NCBI GenBank assembly: GCA_016191205.1
Contig: JACPPB010000009.1
Location: 124,001 to 188,000, forward strand
Direction of reading: 5' to 3'
DNA from: Gammaproteobacteria bacterium
Lineage (GTDB): Bacteria > Pseudomonadota > Gammaproteobacteria > Pseudomonadales > Porticoccaceae
Length of the DNA: 64,000 nt
Part shown: in pieces, positions 28,495 through 37,517 of the stretch
How positions within the stretch are numbered: position 1 is the stretch's first letter
Layout: each line of letters opens with the position of its first letter
Notes under the pieces: model-generated
What the model saw: the letters and a program-made list of their open reading frames with translations, nothing else
The model's database searches: none
Told to the model about the DNA's origin: nothing
Made by a program: the position numbers and the translations under genes

Positions 28495-28767
28495 ATGTTG
28501 AGCGTGACGTACGGGCATAGCGAGAACACTGCCATGGCGGCACGCACCAATTCGAACGTCGTTTCCCTGCCCGGTGGCCGGATTCCCTATGCCGTCTACC
28601 GCAGCACCACGCCCCTGTCGGCCGGTACCGAGTTGATGTTGCAGCGCATGGGGATGCGCTGGTATGCGCCCCTGGAATGCTGGACCAATGCGCCGGAGTC
28701 CTGGCAGCGGGAGCAGATAGCGGTGTTGTTGGGCCGCGCGCTCGGAGACGCGGCCCCCAGCCATTGA
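28495..28767 (+). CDS. Hypothetical small protein
   Basis: Up to 90 residues (ATG 28495; a second ATG at 28534 would give 77). Sequence is soluble, with two Trp near the centre (MRWYAPLECWTNAPESWQ) and no signal peptide or motif I recognise. Composition fits a genuine short gene rather than a shadow, but no Shine-Dalgarno sequence is clear. It lies between the YqjE-like gene and a convergent VOC gene. Confidence 0.4.
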   Translation: MLSVTYGHSENTAMAARTNSNVVSLPGGRIPYAVYRSTTPLSAGTELMLQRMGMRWYAPLECWTNAPESWQREQIAVLLGRALGDAAPSH

Positions 28768-28806
28768 ATTTCCGCGTGGCAGGCCTCGGGTCGAAAGAGA
28801 GGCGGC

Positions 28807-29307
28807 TCAGGCGCCCTGCCGGGCGCGGTAGGCCTGGACGTCGGCGCGGGCGGGAAGCTGGATCAGCTCGATCATGGTGCCGTCCGGGTCTTCGAAGATC
28901 ACCGCCTTGATGAAACCGTAGCCTTTGAGTTCCAGGTCCATGGGTTCCGCGTAAAACTGGATGCCGCGTACCTTGAGGCGTTCATACACCGCCTGCAGGG
29001 TCTCGCCGGTCACTTCAAACGACAGCAGAAAAATGCCGGGATCGCCGGGCTGCTTGGGTCCGGTGCGGCGTTCGGCGGGCGGGTCGAACTGGATCAGCTC
29101 CACCTCGCCAGTCAGCTTGCCACCCTGCTGGAGGATCACCGAGCGGCCCCGGGTGCCCGGCTTCAGTTTGAGCAGCTTTTCGGTGATGGTTCCCGCCAGC
29201 GGCATGTCGAGCGTCTTGGTGAAGCCCAGGACCTCCTCATAGAAGGCGACGGATGTGTCGAGGTCGCTCACGGTGAGCGCGACATGATGAACTTCGCTGA
29301 TGGCCAT
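28807..29307 (-). CDS. VOC-family (glyoxalase/dioxygenase fold) protein
   Basis: 166 residues of two beta-alpha-beta-beta-beta modules: [25 protein letters not shown] at the start, and [24 protein letters not shown] near the end. The metal-binding His (HHVALTV) and Glu (MIELI) positions are kept. The vicinal-oxygen-chelate fold includes glyoxalase I, extradiol dioxygenases, methylmalonyl-CoA epimerase and resistance proteins; the exact activity cannot be assigned. It is co-directional with, and downstream of, the AraC-family regulator gene (80-bp gap). Confidence 0.8.
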   Translation of the reverse strand: MAISEVHHVALTVSDLDTSVAFYEEVLGFTKTLDMPLAGTITEKLLKLKPGTRGRSVILQQGGKLTGEVELIQFDPPAERRTGPKQPGDPGIFLLSFEVTGETLQAVYERLKVRGIQFYAEPMDLELKGYGFIKAVIFEDPDGTMIELIQLPARADVQAYRARQGA

Positions 29308-29387
29308 GGTGGTTTTCTCCGGTTGGGTGATGGATCACTTTATATAGCTGCCGGGGTTGACGGGTTGAGTGCGATTTGTGACTGCGA

Positions 29388-30392
29388 TCAGCCGGGGCTG
29401 AACAGCTTCGCGCGCACCGTGTGGCGATACTCGCGGGGCGTGACGTCGTAGAGGCGGCGGAACAGGCGCGCGAACCAGGCGGTGTCCTGGTAGCCGCAGC
29501 GCTGGGCGATTTCGGCGATGGTCAGGTTGGTGCTCTGCAAGAGCTGGCGGGCGGTGTCCAGGCGCAGTTCCTGGAGGTAGGCCGACGGCGGCTCGCCCAC
29601 CGCATCGCGAAAGCGCCGGTTGAAGGTGCGCAGGCTGAGGTCGAAACGCCCGGCCAGCTCCGCGATCGACACCGGCTTGTCGAAGTTGTCCTGGAGCCAG
29701 ATCTGTGCCTGCACCACGTCTTCGTCGGAATGCCGTGGCGCGGCATCGTCCAGATAGCGGCTGCCTTCGAACGCGTTGCGGATCTCGTGGAAAAACACAC
29801 GCTCCACATGGCGCGCCACGGCGCGGCCGTAAATGCGGTAAACGATGTGGGCGAGTAGCTCGGCGAGCGCGTTGACCCCGGCGGTGCAATAAATGGTGCC
29901 GGCACGGGTGGTGAAATACTGACGCTGCAACTGCACCCGGGGATAGTCGTGTTGAAACTGATCGAAATAGTGCCAGTGGGTAGTGGCGGGTTTGCCGTCG
30001 AGCAGGCCGGCGGCGGCGAGCAGACAGGTGCCGGTGCCTACGGCCGTCAAAGTGGCTCCCGCCGCATGCTGTTCGCGCAGCCAGGGTAAATAGTCGGGAT
30101 GGCGGCGCAGGGCACGGCGCGGGCTGCGCCACAGGCTGGGCACATGTACCAGGTCGTAAGGACGGAATGGCGCGATGGTTCCACTGGGGGTCAGCGCAAA
30201 CCCGGATGCCGACTGGATCGGCGCGCCATCGGTGGTCAGGGTATCGACTGCTATGGCGCGGCAGTGGCGATCGCCGCGCACAGCAAAGGCTTCGGCATTG
30301 CGGAAGATCTCCACCGGCAGGGTCGCACTGGTGGCGAGCGTCTCTTCACAGAGAATCACCGCGACCCGGTAGGGTTCCTGATCCTGGCTCAT
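29388..30392 (-). CDS. GlxA-type AraC-family transcriptional regulator
   Basis: 334 residues from the ATG at 30392 (MSQDQEPYRVAVIL). The N-terminal part is a DJ-1/PfpI-like class I amidotransferase domain (LTAVGTGTCLLAAAGLLDGKPATTHWHY), with Cys in the nucleophile-elbow position. The C-terminal part is the double helix-turn-helix of AraC/XylS (IAELAGRFDLSLRTFNRRFRDAVG, IAEIAQRCGYQDTAWFARLFRR). GlxA-type regulators control amine and carnitine catabolism in pseudomonads. It diverges from fabY across 116 bp. Its frame is open upstream to 30515 without support. Confidence 0.88.
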   Translation of the reverse strand: MSQDQEPYRVAVILCEETLATSATLPVEIFRNAEAFAVRGDRHCRAIAVDTLTTDGAPIQSASGFALTPSGTIAPFRPYDLVHVPSLWRSPRRALRRHPDYLPWLREQHAAGATLTAVGTGTCLLAAAGLLDGKPATTHWHYFDQFQHDYPRVQLQRQYFTTRAGTIYCTAGVNALAELLAHIVYRIYGRAVARHVERVFFHEIRNAFEGSRYLDDAAPRHSDEDVVQAQIWLQDNFDKPVSIAELAGRFDLSLRTFNRRFRDAVGEPPSAYLQELRLDTARQLLQSTNLTIAEIAQRCGYQDTAWFARLFRRLYDVTPREYRHTVRAKLFSPG

Positions 30393-30508
30393 TGGCGTGG
30401 TTCCGGATTGGCCGAATTCGCCGAGAATATGGCCAGATCGTCCATAACGCAACGAAGACGGCGACCCTAGAATGCGAATCCAGTCTAATCCGGGGCTATT
30501 TCCGCACC

Positions 30509-32401
30509 ATGGCAATCCTGCCCGTTATCGTCGGCTACGGTGGCTGCAATGCCGCCGGGCGCAGCTCGTTCGATCAATCCTATAAACGCATGATCCTCGA
30601 AAGCCTGACCAGCGCGGAACGCGAGACGACGCTGGCCGGGCTGGCCTGCATGATGGGTCTGGCGCGCTGGGATGGTTCGGGTTACCGGGACATGACGGGC
30701 GCGCCCCTCGACCGAGCCGCCGTGGCCGCGCGCCATGCCGGTGCCGTGGTGGACGGCACGCTGATCCGCCGCATCGAGGCCAACCATTTCGATCCGGACG
30801 CAGTGTTCTGCCACCGCAATCTGACCGCCGAACTCTGCGATGGCGAGGGGATGCGCTTCAAGGTGATACGCCGCCAGTTGCCGGCGCCGTTACCGCCGGG
30901 TTGGGAGGTGGTAACGGACCATGGCGATTCCTTTGAGGTACGGGTGCGCGGGACGCAGGAATGGCGTTTGCCCGCGTCCCAGGCGATGGGCGTGAAGGCC
31001 GCCGGTCAGTTGCCGCGCGGGTTCGATCCGGGCGCCGGCTACAACTCGCGCTTCCAGCCCCGGGGATTGCAGATGGCGGTGATGGGTGCCAGCGACGCGA
31101 TTCATTCCCTCGGCGTCTCCTGGCAGGACATCTGCGCCGCGGTGCGCCCCGATGAGATCGGCACCTACGCCTCCTGCGCCATGGGCCAGTTGAGCGATGA
31201 AGGGTTGGGCGGCATGTTGCGCGCCAGCCTGCTCGGTGGCCGCGCTACCGCCAAACAGTTGCCCCTGGGCCTCAACAGCATGCCGGCGGACTTCGTCAAT
31301 GCCTATGTGCTGGGCAGCCTGGGGCACACCGAGGCCATCACCGGCGCCTGCGCCAGCTTCCTTTACAACCTCCATGCGGCCGTGCGCGATATCCGCCGCG
31401 GCGTGCGCCGGGTCGCCCTGGTGGGCGGCAGCGAGGCGGCGGTCACCCCTGAGATCATCGAAGGCTTCGCCAACATGAATGCGCTGGCGAACGAGGACGC
31501 CATGACGCGCCTGGGCGACCCGGACCCGCGTCGCTACAGCCGGCCCTTCGGTTACAACGCGGGTTTCGTGGTGGCCGAAGCGTCTCAGTATCTCTTCCTG
31601 ATGGATGACGCACTGGCGATCGAGCTCGGGCTCGATATTCACGGTGCCGTGCCTGAAGTCAGCATCGATGCCGACGGCGTCAAGAAGTCGATCTCGGGAC
31701 CGGGTCCGGGAAACTATCTTTGCCTTGGTAAGGCGGTGGCGGCGGCGCGCGCGTTGCTGGGCGAGCAGGGGTTGCGCCGGCGCAGCGTCGTCTTCGCGCA
31801 CGGCTCCAGCACGCCTCAGAATCGGGTCACCGAATCCCTCATCTTTGATCGCATCGCGGAGGCCTTCGGCATCGCCGACTGGCCTATCTGCGCGGTCAAG
31901 GCCTATGTCGGCCATTCGCTCGCCGCCGCCAGCGGCGATCAGGTGATGGCGGCCATCGGCACCCTCCGTCACGGTTTTGTTCCCGGGATCAAGACCGTTA
32001 CCGAAGTTGCAGCGGATGTCCACGCGGGACGGCTGCGCATCCCGCTCGCCGACTACGATGCGCGGGAGCTGGGGCTCGACGCCGCCATCGTCAATGCCAA
32101 GGGCTTCGGCGGCAACAACGCCAGCGGACTGGTGCTCTCGGCGCGAGTGGTGGAAGCCATGCTCGAACGTCGTTACGCCGGGGGCTGGAGCGCGTATCGC
32201 GGGCGGCGCGAACGCTCCCGGGCGGTGGCGGACGCTTATCGGCAGCGCGTGGATCGTGGCCTGTTTGCGCCGATCTATCGCTTTGGCGAAGGGACGATAG
32301 AGGATGACGATGTACAGATCACCAGCGCCGCAATCAGAGTGCCGGGATTTGGACTACCGATCTCCCTCGATGTCGAAAATCCCTACGCGGACATGTTCTG
32401 A
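30509..32401 (+). CDS. fabY: Beta-ketoacyl-ACP synthase FabY
   Basis: 630 residues from the ATG at 30509 (MAILPVIVGYGGCNAAGRSSF). The thiolase-fold KAS triad is recognisable: Cys in GACASFLYNL near residue 281, His in FAHGSSTPQN near 431, and the second His with preceding Lys in KAYVGHSLAAASGD near 470. The length of about 630 and the N-terminal extension are the FabY class described in Pseudomonas aeruginosa, where it replaces FabH for the first condensation of type II fatty-acid synthesis. An upstream open frame back to 30167 shadows the AraC gene. yheV follows 18 bp later. Confidence 0.88.
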   Translation: MAILPVIVGYGGCNAAGRSSFDQSYKRMILESLTSAERETTLAGLACMMGLARWDGSGYRDMTGAPLDRAAVAARHAGAVVDGTLIRRIEANHFDPDAVFCHRNLTAELCDGEGMRFKVIRRQLPAPLPPGWEVVTDHGDSFEVRVRGTQEWRLPASQAMGVKAAGQLPRGFDPGAGYNSRFQPRGLQMAVMGASDAIHSLGVSWQDICAAVRPDEIGTYASCAMGQLSDEGLGGMLRASLLGGRATAKQLPLGLNSMPADFVNAYVLGSLGHTEAITGACASFLYNLHAAVRDIRRGVRRVALVGGSEAAVTPEIIEGFANMNALANEDAMTRLGDPDPRRYSRPFGYNAGFVVAEASQYLFLMDDALAIELGLDIHGAVPEVSIDADGVKKSISGPGPGNYLCLGKAVAAARALLGEQGLRRRSVVFAHGSSTPQNRVTESLIFDRIAEAFGIADWPICAVKAYVGHSLAAASGDQVMAAIGTLRHGFVPGIKTVTEVAADVHAGRLRIPLADYDARELGLDAAIVNAKGFGGNNASGLVLSARVVEAMLERRYAGGWSAYRGRRERSRAVADAYRQRVDRGLFAPIYRFGEGTIEDDDVQITSAAIRVPGFGLPISLDVENPYADMF

Positions 32402-32419
32402 TGTCGAGTCGGAGACCGC

Positions 32420-32668
32420 ATGTTTAGCGAAAAGCGGCGCTTTGTTGCCGGGGCGACTTGTCCGCACTGCAAGATGGTGGACCGCACGGTCGTCTTTCAT
32501 CGCGATGGCCAGGATCACCGCGAGTGCGTTGCTTGCGGTTTCAGCGAGACCGGTTCTGGCGCGCTGGTGCCCACGCCGCCCACCACTCGGCCGGAGCGAG
32601 CGGTGAGGCAGGAGCGGGCGCGGCCGGAGCCGGTGCGGCTGATCGATCCGGCCGCATCCGCCGACTGA
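32420..32668 (+). CDS. yheV: YheV-family putative zinc-ribbon protein (DUF2387)
   Basis: 82 residues. The N-terminal half RRFVAGATCPHCKMVDRT...ECVACGFSE has paired CxxC knuckles as in YheV; the C-terminal tail is basic, Pro-rich and poorly conserved. Function in the family is unknown. Probably translated with fabY (18-bp gap). Confidence 0.75.
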   Translation: MFSEKRRFVAGATCPHCKMVDRTVVFHRDGQDHRECVACGFSETGSGALVPTPPTTRPERAVRQERARPEPVRLIDPAASAD

Positions 32669-32860
32669 CCTGCGCCCGGCCTGATCCAGGTCAATTTTTT
32701 TCTGGTCGCGCGTTAAATGAAGTGAAAAAAAACCGGCAGCGACATTGTTTTTACCCTCGGGGCCTCTGGTACAATCGCCCGCCGAACTTTCCCCGGTGCC
32801 TGCGGTCGCAACTGGCCGCCCCTTCAGAGCCCGGCAGTGGTTCAATCAAAAACGGAGACG

Positions 32861-34033
32861 ATGAGGGCGATGGTTTCTAAAGCAAAGCGACTTGTCACGG
32901 GAGGTATTGGCGCGCTGGCACTGCTACCGCTGATCCATGCGATAGCGGCCGAGCCGGCGGCACAGCCCGAGGGCTGGAACCTGCTCAACATGCCCAAGGG
33001 CGTGACGAGCGTGAGCCAGAACGTCTACGACATCCATATGGTCGTGATCTGGATCTGTGTGTGGATTGGCGTCGCGGTGTTCGGGGTCATGTTCTACAGC
33101 ATGTTCGCCCACCGCAAATCCCGCGGTCATCAGCCCGCCAATTTCCATGAGAGCACCAAGGTCGAGCTGGCCTGGACCATCATCCCGGCGCTGATTCTCA
33201 TCGTCATGGCATTTCCGGCCACCAAGAGCCTGAAGCACCTTTACGATACCAGCGAAGCGGATCTCGACATCAAGATCACCGGCTCCCAGTGGAAGTGGCG
33301 GTACGATTATCTTGGCAAGGACGTCGGTTTCATGAGCCAGCTGGCTACCTCGCAGGCGTCGATTTACGGCACGGCGCCGAAAACCGAATTCTATCTTGAA
33401 GAAGTCACGGAGCCGCTGGTGATTCCGGTCGGCAAGAAGGTGCGGCTGCTGATGACGGCCACCGACGTGATCCACTCGTGGTGGGTGCCAGATCTGGCGG
33501 TCAAGCGCGATGCCATTCCCGGCTTTGTCAACGAAACCTGGGCCCGCGTCGACAAACCCGGAATTTATCGCGGTCGCTGCGCCGAGTTGTGCGGCAAGGA
33601 TCATGCGTTCATGCCCATCGTGGTCAATGCGGTTCCCGAGGCGGAATTCAACACCTGGCTGGCCAAGAAACAGTCCGAAGCGGTTGCGCTGCGAGCACTG
33701 ACCGAAAAAACCTTCACGCGCGATGAGCTGATGACCAAAGGGGAGGCGGTCTTTGCGCACACCTGTGCAGGCTGTCACGGCGCCACCGGCGAAGGCATAC
33801 CGGGCGTCTTTCCGGCGCTCAAGGGCAGCAAGATCGCGCTCGGGCCGGTTGCGGGTCACCTGAACATCGTCGTGAACGGCAAGTCCGGTACCGCGATGCA
33901 GGCGTTTGGCGCGCAATTGTCCGAAGTCGATCTGGCGGCGGTCATCACCTACGAGCGCAACGCCTGGGGCAACAAATCCGAAGACAACATCGTCCAGCCC
34001 GTGGACGTATTCAAAGTCAAGAAAGGCCAATAA
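32861..34033 (+). CDS. coxB: Cytochrome c oxidase subunit II with fused cytochrome c domain
   Basis: About 390 residues. A signal peptide (LALLPLIHAIAA) is followed by two membrane spans. The CuA site CAELCGKDHAFM is near residues 240-251, and a C-terminal c-type heme domain carries CAGCH near residue 301. It accepts electrons from cytochrome c and passes them to heme a. Start is uncertain among GTG 32837, ATG 32861 and ATG 32870; 32861 has GGAG nearby. It opens the oxidase cluster. The 192-bp gap upstream holds no clear promoter. Confidence 0.95.
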   Translation: MRAMVSKAKRLVTGGIGALALLPLIHAIAAEPAAQPEGWNLLNMPKGVTSVSQNVYDIHMVVIWICVWIGVAVFGVMFYSMFAHRKSRGHQPANFHESTKVELAWTIIPALILIVMAFPATKSLKHLYDTSEADLDIKITGSQWKWRYDYLGKDVGFMSQLATSQASIYGTAPKTEFYLEEVTEPLVIPVGKKVRLLMTATDVIHSWWVPDLAVKRDAIPGFVNETWARVDKPGIYRGRCAELCGKDHAFMPIVVNAVPEAEFNTWLAKKQSEAVALRALTEKTFTRDELMTKGEAVFAHTCAGCHGATGEGIPGVFPALKGSKIALGPVAGHLNIVVNGKSGTAMQAFGAQLSEVDLAAVITYERNAWGNKSEDNIVQPVDVFKVKKGQ

Positions 34034-34048
34034 GGGGAGATATTCGTC

Positions 34049-35602
34049 ATGGCTCACGGTCCCGCTAAAGGTATTGGTCGCTGGCTGCGCGCCACCAACC
34101 ACAAGGACATCGGCACGATGTACCTGTGGTTCAGTTTCACCATGTTTTTGCTGGGTGGATTTTTCGCGATGGTGATTCGCGCCGAGCTGTTCGAGCCCGG
34201 CATGCAGATCGTCAAGCCCGAGTTCTTCAACCAGATGACCACCATGCACGGCCTGATCATGGTGTTCGGCGCCATCATGCCGGTGTTTGTCGGCCTGGCG
34301 AACTGGATGATTCCCATGATGATCGGTGCGCCCGACATGGCGTTGCCGAGGCTGAACAACCTGAGCTTCTGGATTTTGCCGTTCGGTTTCAGTCTGCTCG
34401 CGTCCACCCTGTTCATGCCGGGTGGCGGTCCGAACTTCGGCTGGACCTTTTACGCGCCCTTGTCCACTACCTATGCGCCGCCGACCGTGAATTTCTTCAT
34501 TTTCGGAATTCACATCATCGGTGCTTCCTCGATCATGGGTTCGATCAACATCATCGCGACCATCCTCAACCTGCGGGCGCCCGGGATGACCCTGATGAAG
34601 ATGCCGCTGTTTGTTTGGACCTGGCTGATTACTGCATTTCTGCTCATCGCGGTGATGCCGGTGCTGGCCGGCGCGGTGACCATGATGCTGATGGACATCA
34701 ATTTCGGCACCAGCTTCTTCAATGCCGCGGGTGGTGGTGACCCGGTGTTATTCCAGCATGTGTTCTGGTTCTTCGGGCACCCCGAGGTTTATATCATCAT
34801 CATTCCGGCGTTCGGGGTAATTTCCGCCATCATCCCGACCTTCAGTCGCAAGCCGCTGTTTGGCTATTCGTCGATGGTGTACGCGACGGCGGCGATCGCT
34901 TTCCTGTCGTTCATCGTGTGGGCGCACCACATGTTTACCGTGGGCATGCCGCTCGCCGGTGAGTTGTACTTCATGTACGCCACCATGTTGATTGCGGTCC
35001 CCACCGGGGTGAAGGTGTTCAACTGGATCACCACCATGTTCCGCGGTGCCATCACCTACGAAACCCCGATGTTGTTTGCGATCGCTTTCGTGATCCTGTT
35101 TACGATTGGTGGTTTCACCGGGTTGATGCTGGCGATTGCTCCCGCCGACATCCAGTACCAGGACAGCTACTTTGTGGTGGCGCATTTCCACTACGTGATG
35201 GTGGCGGGCGCGCTGTTCTCCAGCACGGCGGCGGTCTATTACTGGATTCCGAAGTGGACTGGCCGGATGTACAACGAAGCCATGGGTAAAGTGCATTTCT
35301 GGGTATCTTTCGTAGCCTTCAATGTCACCTTTTTCCCCCAGCATTTCCTCGGTCTGGCCGGCATGCCGCGGCGCTATGCGGATTACTCGCTGCAGTTCGC
35401 CGACTGGAACATGGTTTCCAGCATCGGTGCCTTCGCTTACGGCGCGTCGCAACTGCTGTTTCTCTACAACGTGATCGCGACCATCGTGGCTGGCCGCAAG
35501 ATCAGCGATCCAAAGGTATGGGAAGGCGCGGAAGGTTTGGAGTGGACGGTGCCGACGCCGGCGCCCTACCACACCTTCTCAACCCCGCCCGCATTCAAGT
35601 AA
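34049..35602 (+). CDS. coxA: Cytochrome c oxidase subunit I (aa3 type)
   Basis: 517 residues, twelve membrane spans. CuB/heme ligands are seen in HPEVYIIIIPAFG near residue 244 (His-Tyr pair, which also marks the D/K-channel type A oxidase with Tyr), HH near 292 and HFHY near 378. It houses heme a and the heme a3-CuB centre that reduces O2. A good Shine-Dalgarno (AGGGGAGA) lies before the ATG at 34049. Followed by the CuB insertion factor. Confidence 0.97.
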   Translation: MAHGPAKGIGRWLRATNHKDIGTMYLWFSFTMFLLGGFFAMVIRAELFEPGMQIVKPEFFNQMTTMHGLIMVFGAIMPVFVGLANWMIPMMIGAPDMALPRLNNLSFWILPFGFSLLASTLFMPGGGPNFGWTFYAPLSTTYAPPTVNFFIFGIHIIGASSIMGSINIIATILNLRAPGMTLMKMPLFVWTWLITAFLLIAVMPVLAGAVTMMLMDINFGTSFFNAAGGGDPVLFQHVFWFFGHPEVYIIIIPAFGVISAIIPTFSRKPLFGYSSMVYATAAIAFLSFIVWAHHMFTVGMPLAGELYFMYATMLIAVPTGVKVFNWITTMFRGAITYETPMLFAIAFVILFTIGGFTGLMLAIAPADIQYQDSYFVVAHFHYVMVAGALFSSTAAVYYWIPKWTGRMYNEAMGKVHFWVSFVAFNVTFFPQHFLGLAGMPRRYADYSLQFADWNMVSSIGAFAYGASQLLFLYNVIATIVAGRKISDPKVWEGAEGLEWTVPTPAPYHTFSTPPAFK

Positions 35603-35611
35603 GCGGAGATC

Positions 35612-36166
35612 ATGGCGGCGAAGAATCCGGTCAGAAAGACGATCCTGTGGTCGCTGCTGGCCGGCGTCGCCATGTTCGGGTTCGCGATGTTCGTGATGCC
35701 GCCGTTGTACAACGTGTTTTGTGAGGTTACCGGCCTCGGTGGCAAGCCCGGCGGGCGTTATGTGGCCGAGCAGCCCGTGGTCGACCTGGAGCGAGTGGTG
35801 AAAGTGCAGTTTGTCACTACCAACAACAGCGCCATGCCATGGGAATTCCGACCCCTGACGGATTCTGTCCGGGTGCACCCCGGTGAATCGCACAGGGTGG
35901 AATTCTATGCCCGCAACGACACTGCGCGGGACATGATCGCCCAGGCCATTCCCAGCATAGCGCCGGAAAATGCTGCCAAGCATCTGCACAAAACCCAGTG
36001 TTTCTGCTTTGACCAGCAGCCGCTGAAGGCGGGCGCCGAGGCCAATATGCCGGTGGTCTTTTTTATCGATCCCGCATTGCCGCCCAGTATCAATACCGTA
36101 ACCCTGTCCTACACCCTGTTCGACGTCACGGATCGGCAATCCGCCGAAGTGACCGCGCGCAATTGA
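35612..36166 (+). CDS. ctaG: Cytochrome c oxidase assembly protein CtaG/Cox11
   Basis: 184 residues: an N-terminal membrane span (LLAGVAMFGFAMFVMPPLYNVFC) and the conserved copper motif CFCF (KTQCFCFDQQPL) in a periplasmic Ig-like domain. It delivers Cu to the CuB site of subunit I. Start 35612 has CGGAG upstream. It lies between coxA (9 bp) and coxC, the usual position. Confidence 0.95.
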   Translation: MAAKNPVRKTILWSLLAGVAMFGFAMFVMPPLYNVFCEVTGLGGKPGGRYVAEQPVVDLERVVKVQFVTTNNSAMPWEFRPLTDSVRVHPGESHRVEFYARNDTARDMIAQAIPSIAPENAAKHLHKTQCFCFDQQPLKAGAEANMPVVFFIDPALPPSINTVTLSYTLFDVTDRQSAEVTARN

Positions 36167-36208
36167 TCAGCCGGCCGCGAGTGGTGCGGCCTTTTTAAGG
36201 AGAAACAC

Positions 36209-37111
36209 ATGGCATCCGAGAGCAGTTACTACGTCCCTGAAAACAGCTGGATACCAGTGTTGACCGCGACATCCCTGGGCAGCATGGCACTGGGGGCGGG
36301 GCTCTTCGTACAGGGCAAAACCCCACTGATCCTGCTGGCCGGCGTGACTTTGCTGGCCTGCGTCCTGTTTACCTGGTTCAGCACGGTCATTGGCGAAAAC
36401 ATGCGGGGCATGACCAACGCGCAGGTGAAGCGGTCATTCACGATGGCGATGGGCTGGTTTATCTTCTCGGAGGTGATGTTTTTTGCCGCGTTCTTCGGCG
36501 CGCTGTTCTATGTGCGGGTGCTGGCGGTGCCCTGGTTGGGCGGCGAAGGCGAAAAGGCAATGACCAACAGCCTGCTGTGGCAGGGATTCAGCGCCCAGTG
36601 GCCAGTCATGCAAACCCCCGACCAAGTGCTGGGTGGCACCAAGTTCGTGGGTCCGCACGAAAACATGGGGTTTCCCGGTTGGGGGAAGGTGTTGGAGTGG
36701 CTGCCGCTGTGGAACACGATCTTGCTGCTGACATCGAGCTGGACGGTGCATATCGCCCACCACGCGATGAAGCATGGTAATCGCACGCGCTTCAACGTGT
36801 TCCTCGCCATCACCGTGGCGCTTGGGCTTGCGTTCGTCGCGGTTCAGTACCGTGAATACCACGAAGCCTATACGACGATGGGCCTCACCCTGAAGTCAGG
36901 GATTTACGGCACGACATTTTTCATGCTGACGGGATTCCACGGTTTTCACGTTTGCCTGGGTGCCTTCATGCTGTCTATCCAGTTGCTGCGAGGCCTCAAG
37001 GGCCATTTCAAGCCGGACGATCAGTTCGGCTTTGAAGCGTCGTCCTGGTACTGGCATTTTGTCGATGTGGTCTGGCTCGGTCTGTTCATTTTTGTGTACG
37101 TGCTCGGCTGA
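36209..37111 (+). CDS. coxC: Cytochrome c oxidase subunit III
   Basis: 300 residues, seven membrane spans with WFIFSEVMFFAAFFGALFY and the C-terminal SSWYWHFVDVVWLGLF typical of subunit III. It stabilises subunit I and its proton uptake. AAGGAG precedes the ATG. A long perfect hairpin follows (37132-37158). Confidence 0.96.
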   Translation: MASESSYYVPENSWIPVLTATSLGSMALGAGLFVQGKTPLILLAGVTLLACVLFTWFSTVIGENMRGMTNAQVKRSFTMAMGWFIFSEVMFFAAFFGALFYVRVLAVPWLGGEGEKAMTNSLLWQGFSAQWPVMQTPDQVLGGTKFVGPHENMGFPGWGKVLEWLPLWNTILLLTSSWTVHIAHHAMKHGNRTRFNVFLAITVALGLAFVAVQYREYHEAYTTMGLTLKSGIYGTTFFMLTGFHGFHVCLGAFMLSIQLLRGLKGHFKPDDQFGFEASSWYWHFVDVVWLGLFIFVYVLG

Positions 37112-37131
37112 AGACATCCACGCACGAAGCA

Positions 37132-37158
37132 GCAACGGCCAGGTTTCCTGGCCGTTGC
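37132..37158. terminator. Candidate bidirectional terminator hairpin after coxC
   Basis: A perfect 12-bp stem GCAACGGCCAGG/CCTGGCCGTTGC with a TTT loop. It lies between the convergent ends of coxC (37111) and the DUF2909 gene (37217). There is no T tract on either side, so it is not a canonical intrinsic terminator. It may protect mRNA 3' ends or work with Rho. Confidence 0.55.
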
Positions 37159-37216
37159 CGTCTCTGCGGGGCGATTGACAGACTGGCAATGGTGAGCGCC
37201 GCCTGACGTCGAGGCA

Positions 37217-37474
37217 TCAGGGTCTGGCGGGGGCCGGCGCCACTTGCAGGGGGTGCAACTGTCGGTCCCAGGGCGCGGTGCTGTTGAGCCGACCGGACCA
37301 GAAACCCCAGCCGATGGCCAGCAACAGCGCCGAGGCGAGGGTCACCCGGACGCCCAGGGCATGCAGCGTGCGACGGCGGTTATTGCCGACATCCTTGAAC
37401 AGAAACACCATGCCGGTGGTGAGGCTGACCAACAGGCCGACAAACAGAACGACGATTAGCGCTTTCAGCCACAA
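37217..37474 (-). CDS. Twin transmembrane protein (DUF2909)
   Basis: 85 residues, two hydrophobic helices (IVVLFVGLLVSLTTGMVFLF and VTLASALLLAIGWGFWSG) joined by a basic NNRRRTLHALG loop. DUF2909 proteins occupy exactly this minus-strand position inside the oxidase cluster of Pseudomonas. No function is established; an oxidase-assembly role is suggested by position only. Confidence 0.8.
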   Translation of the reverse strand: MWLKALIVVLFVGLLVSLTTGMVFLFKDVGNNRRRTLHALGVRVTLASALLLAIGWGFWSGRLNSTAPWDRQLHPLQVAPAPARP

Positions 37475-37517
37475 GGCACATTTCCTCCCGCTAGCGTAAG
37501 GCCGAATTTAACCACAT

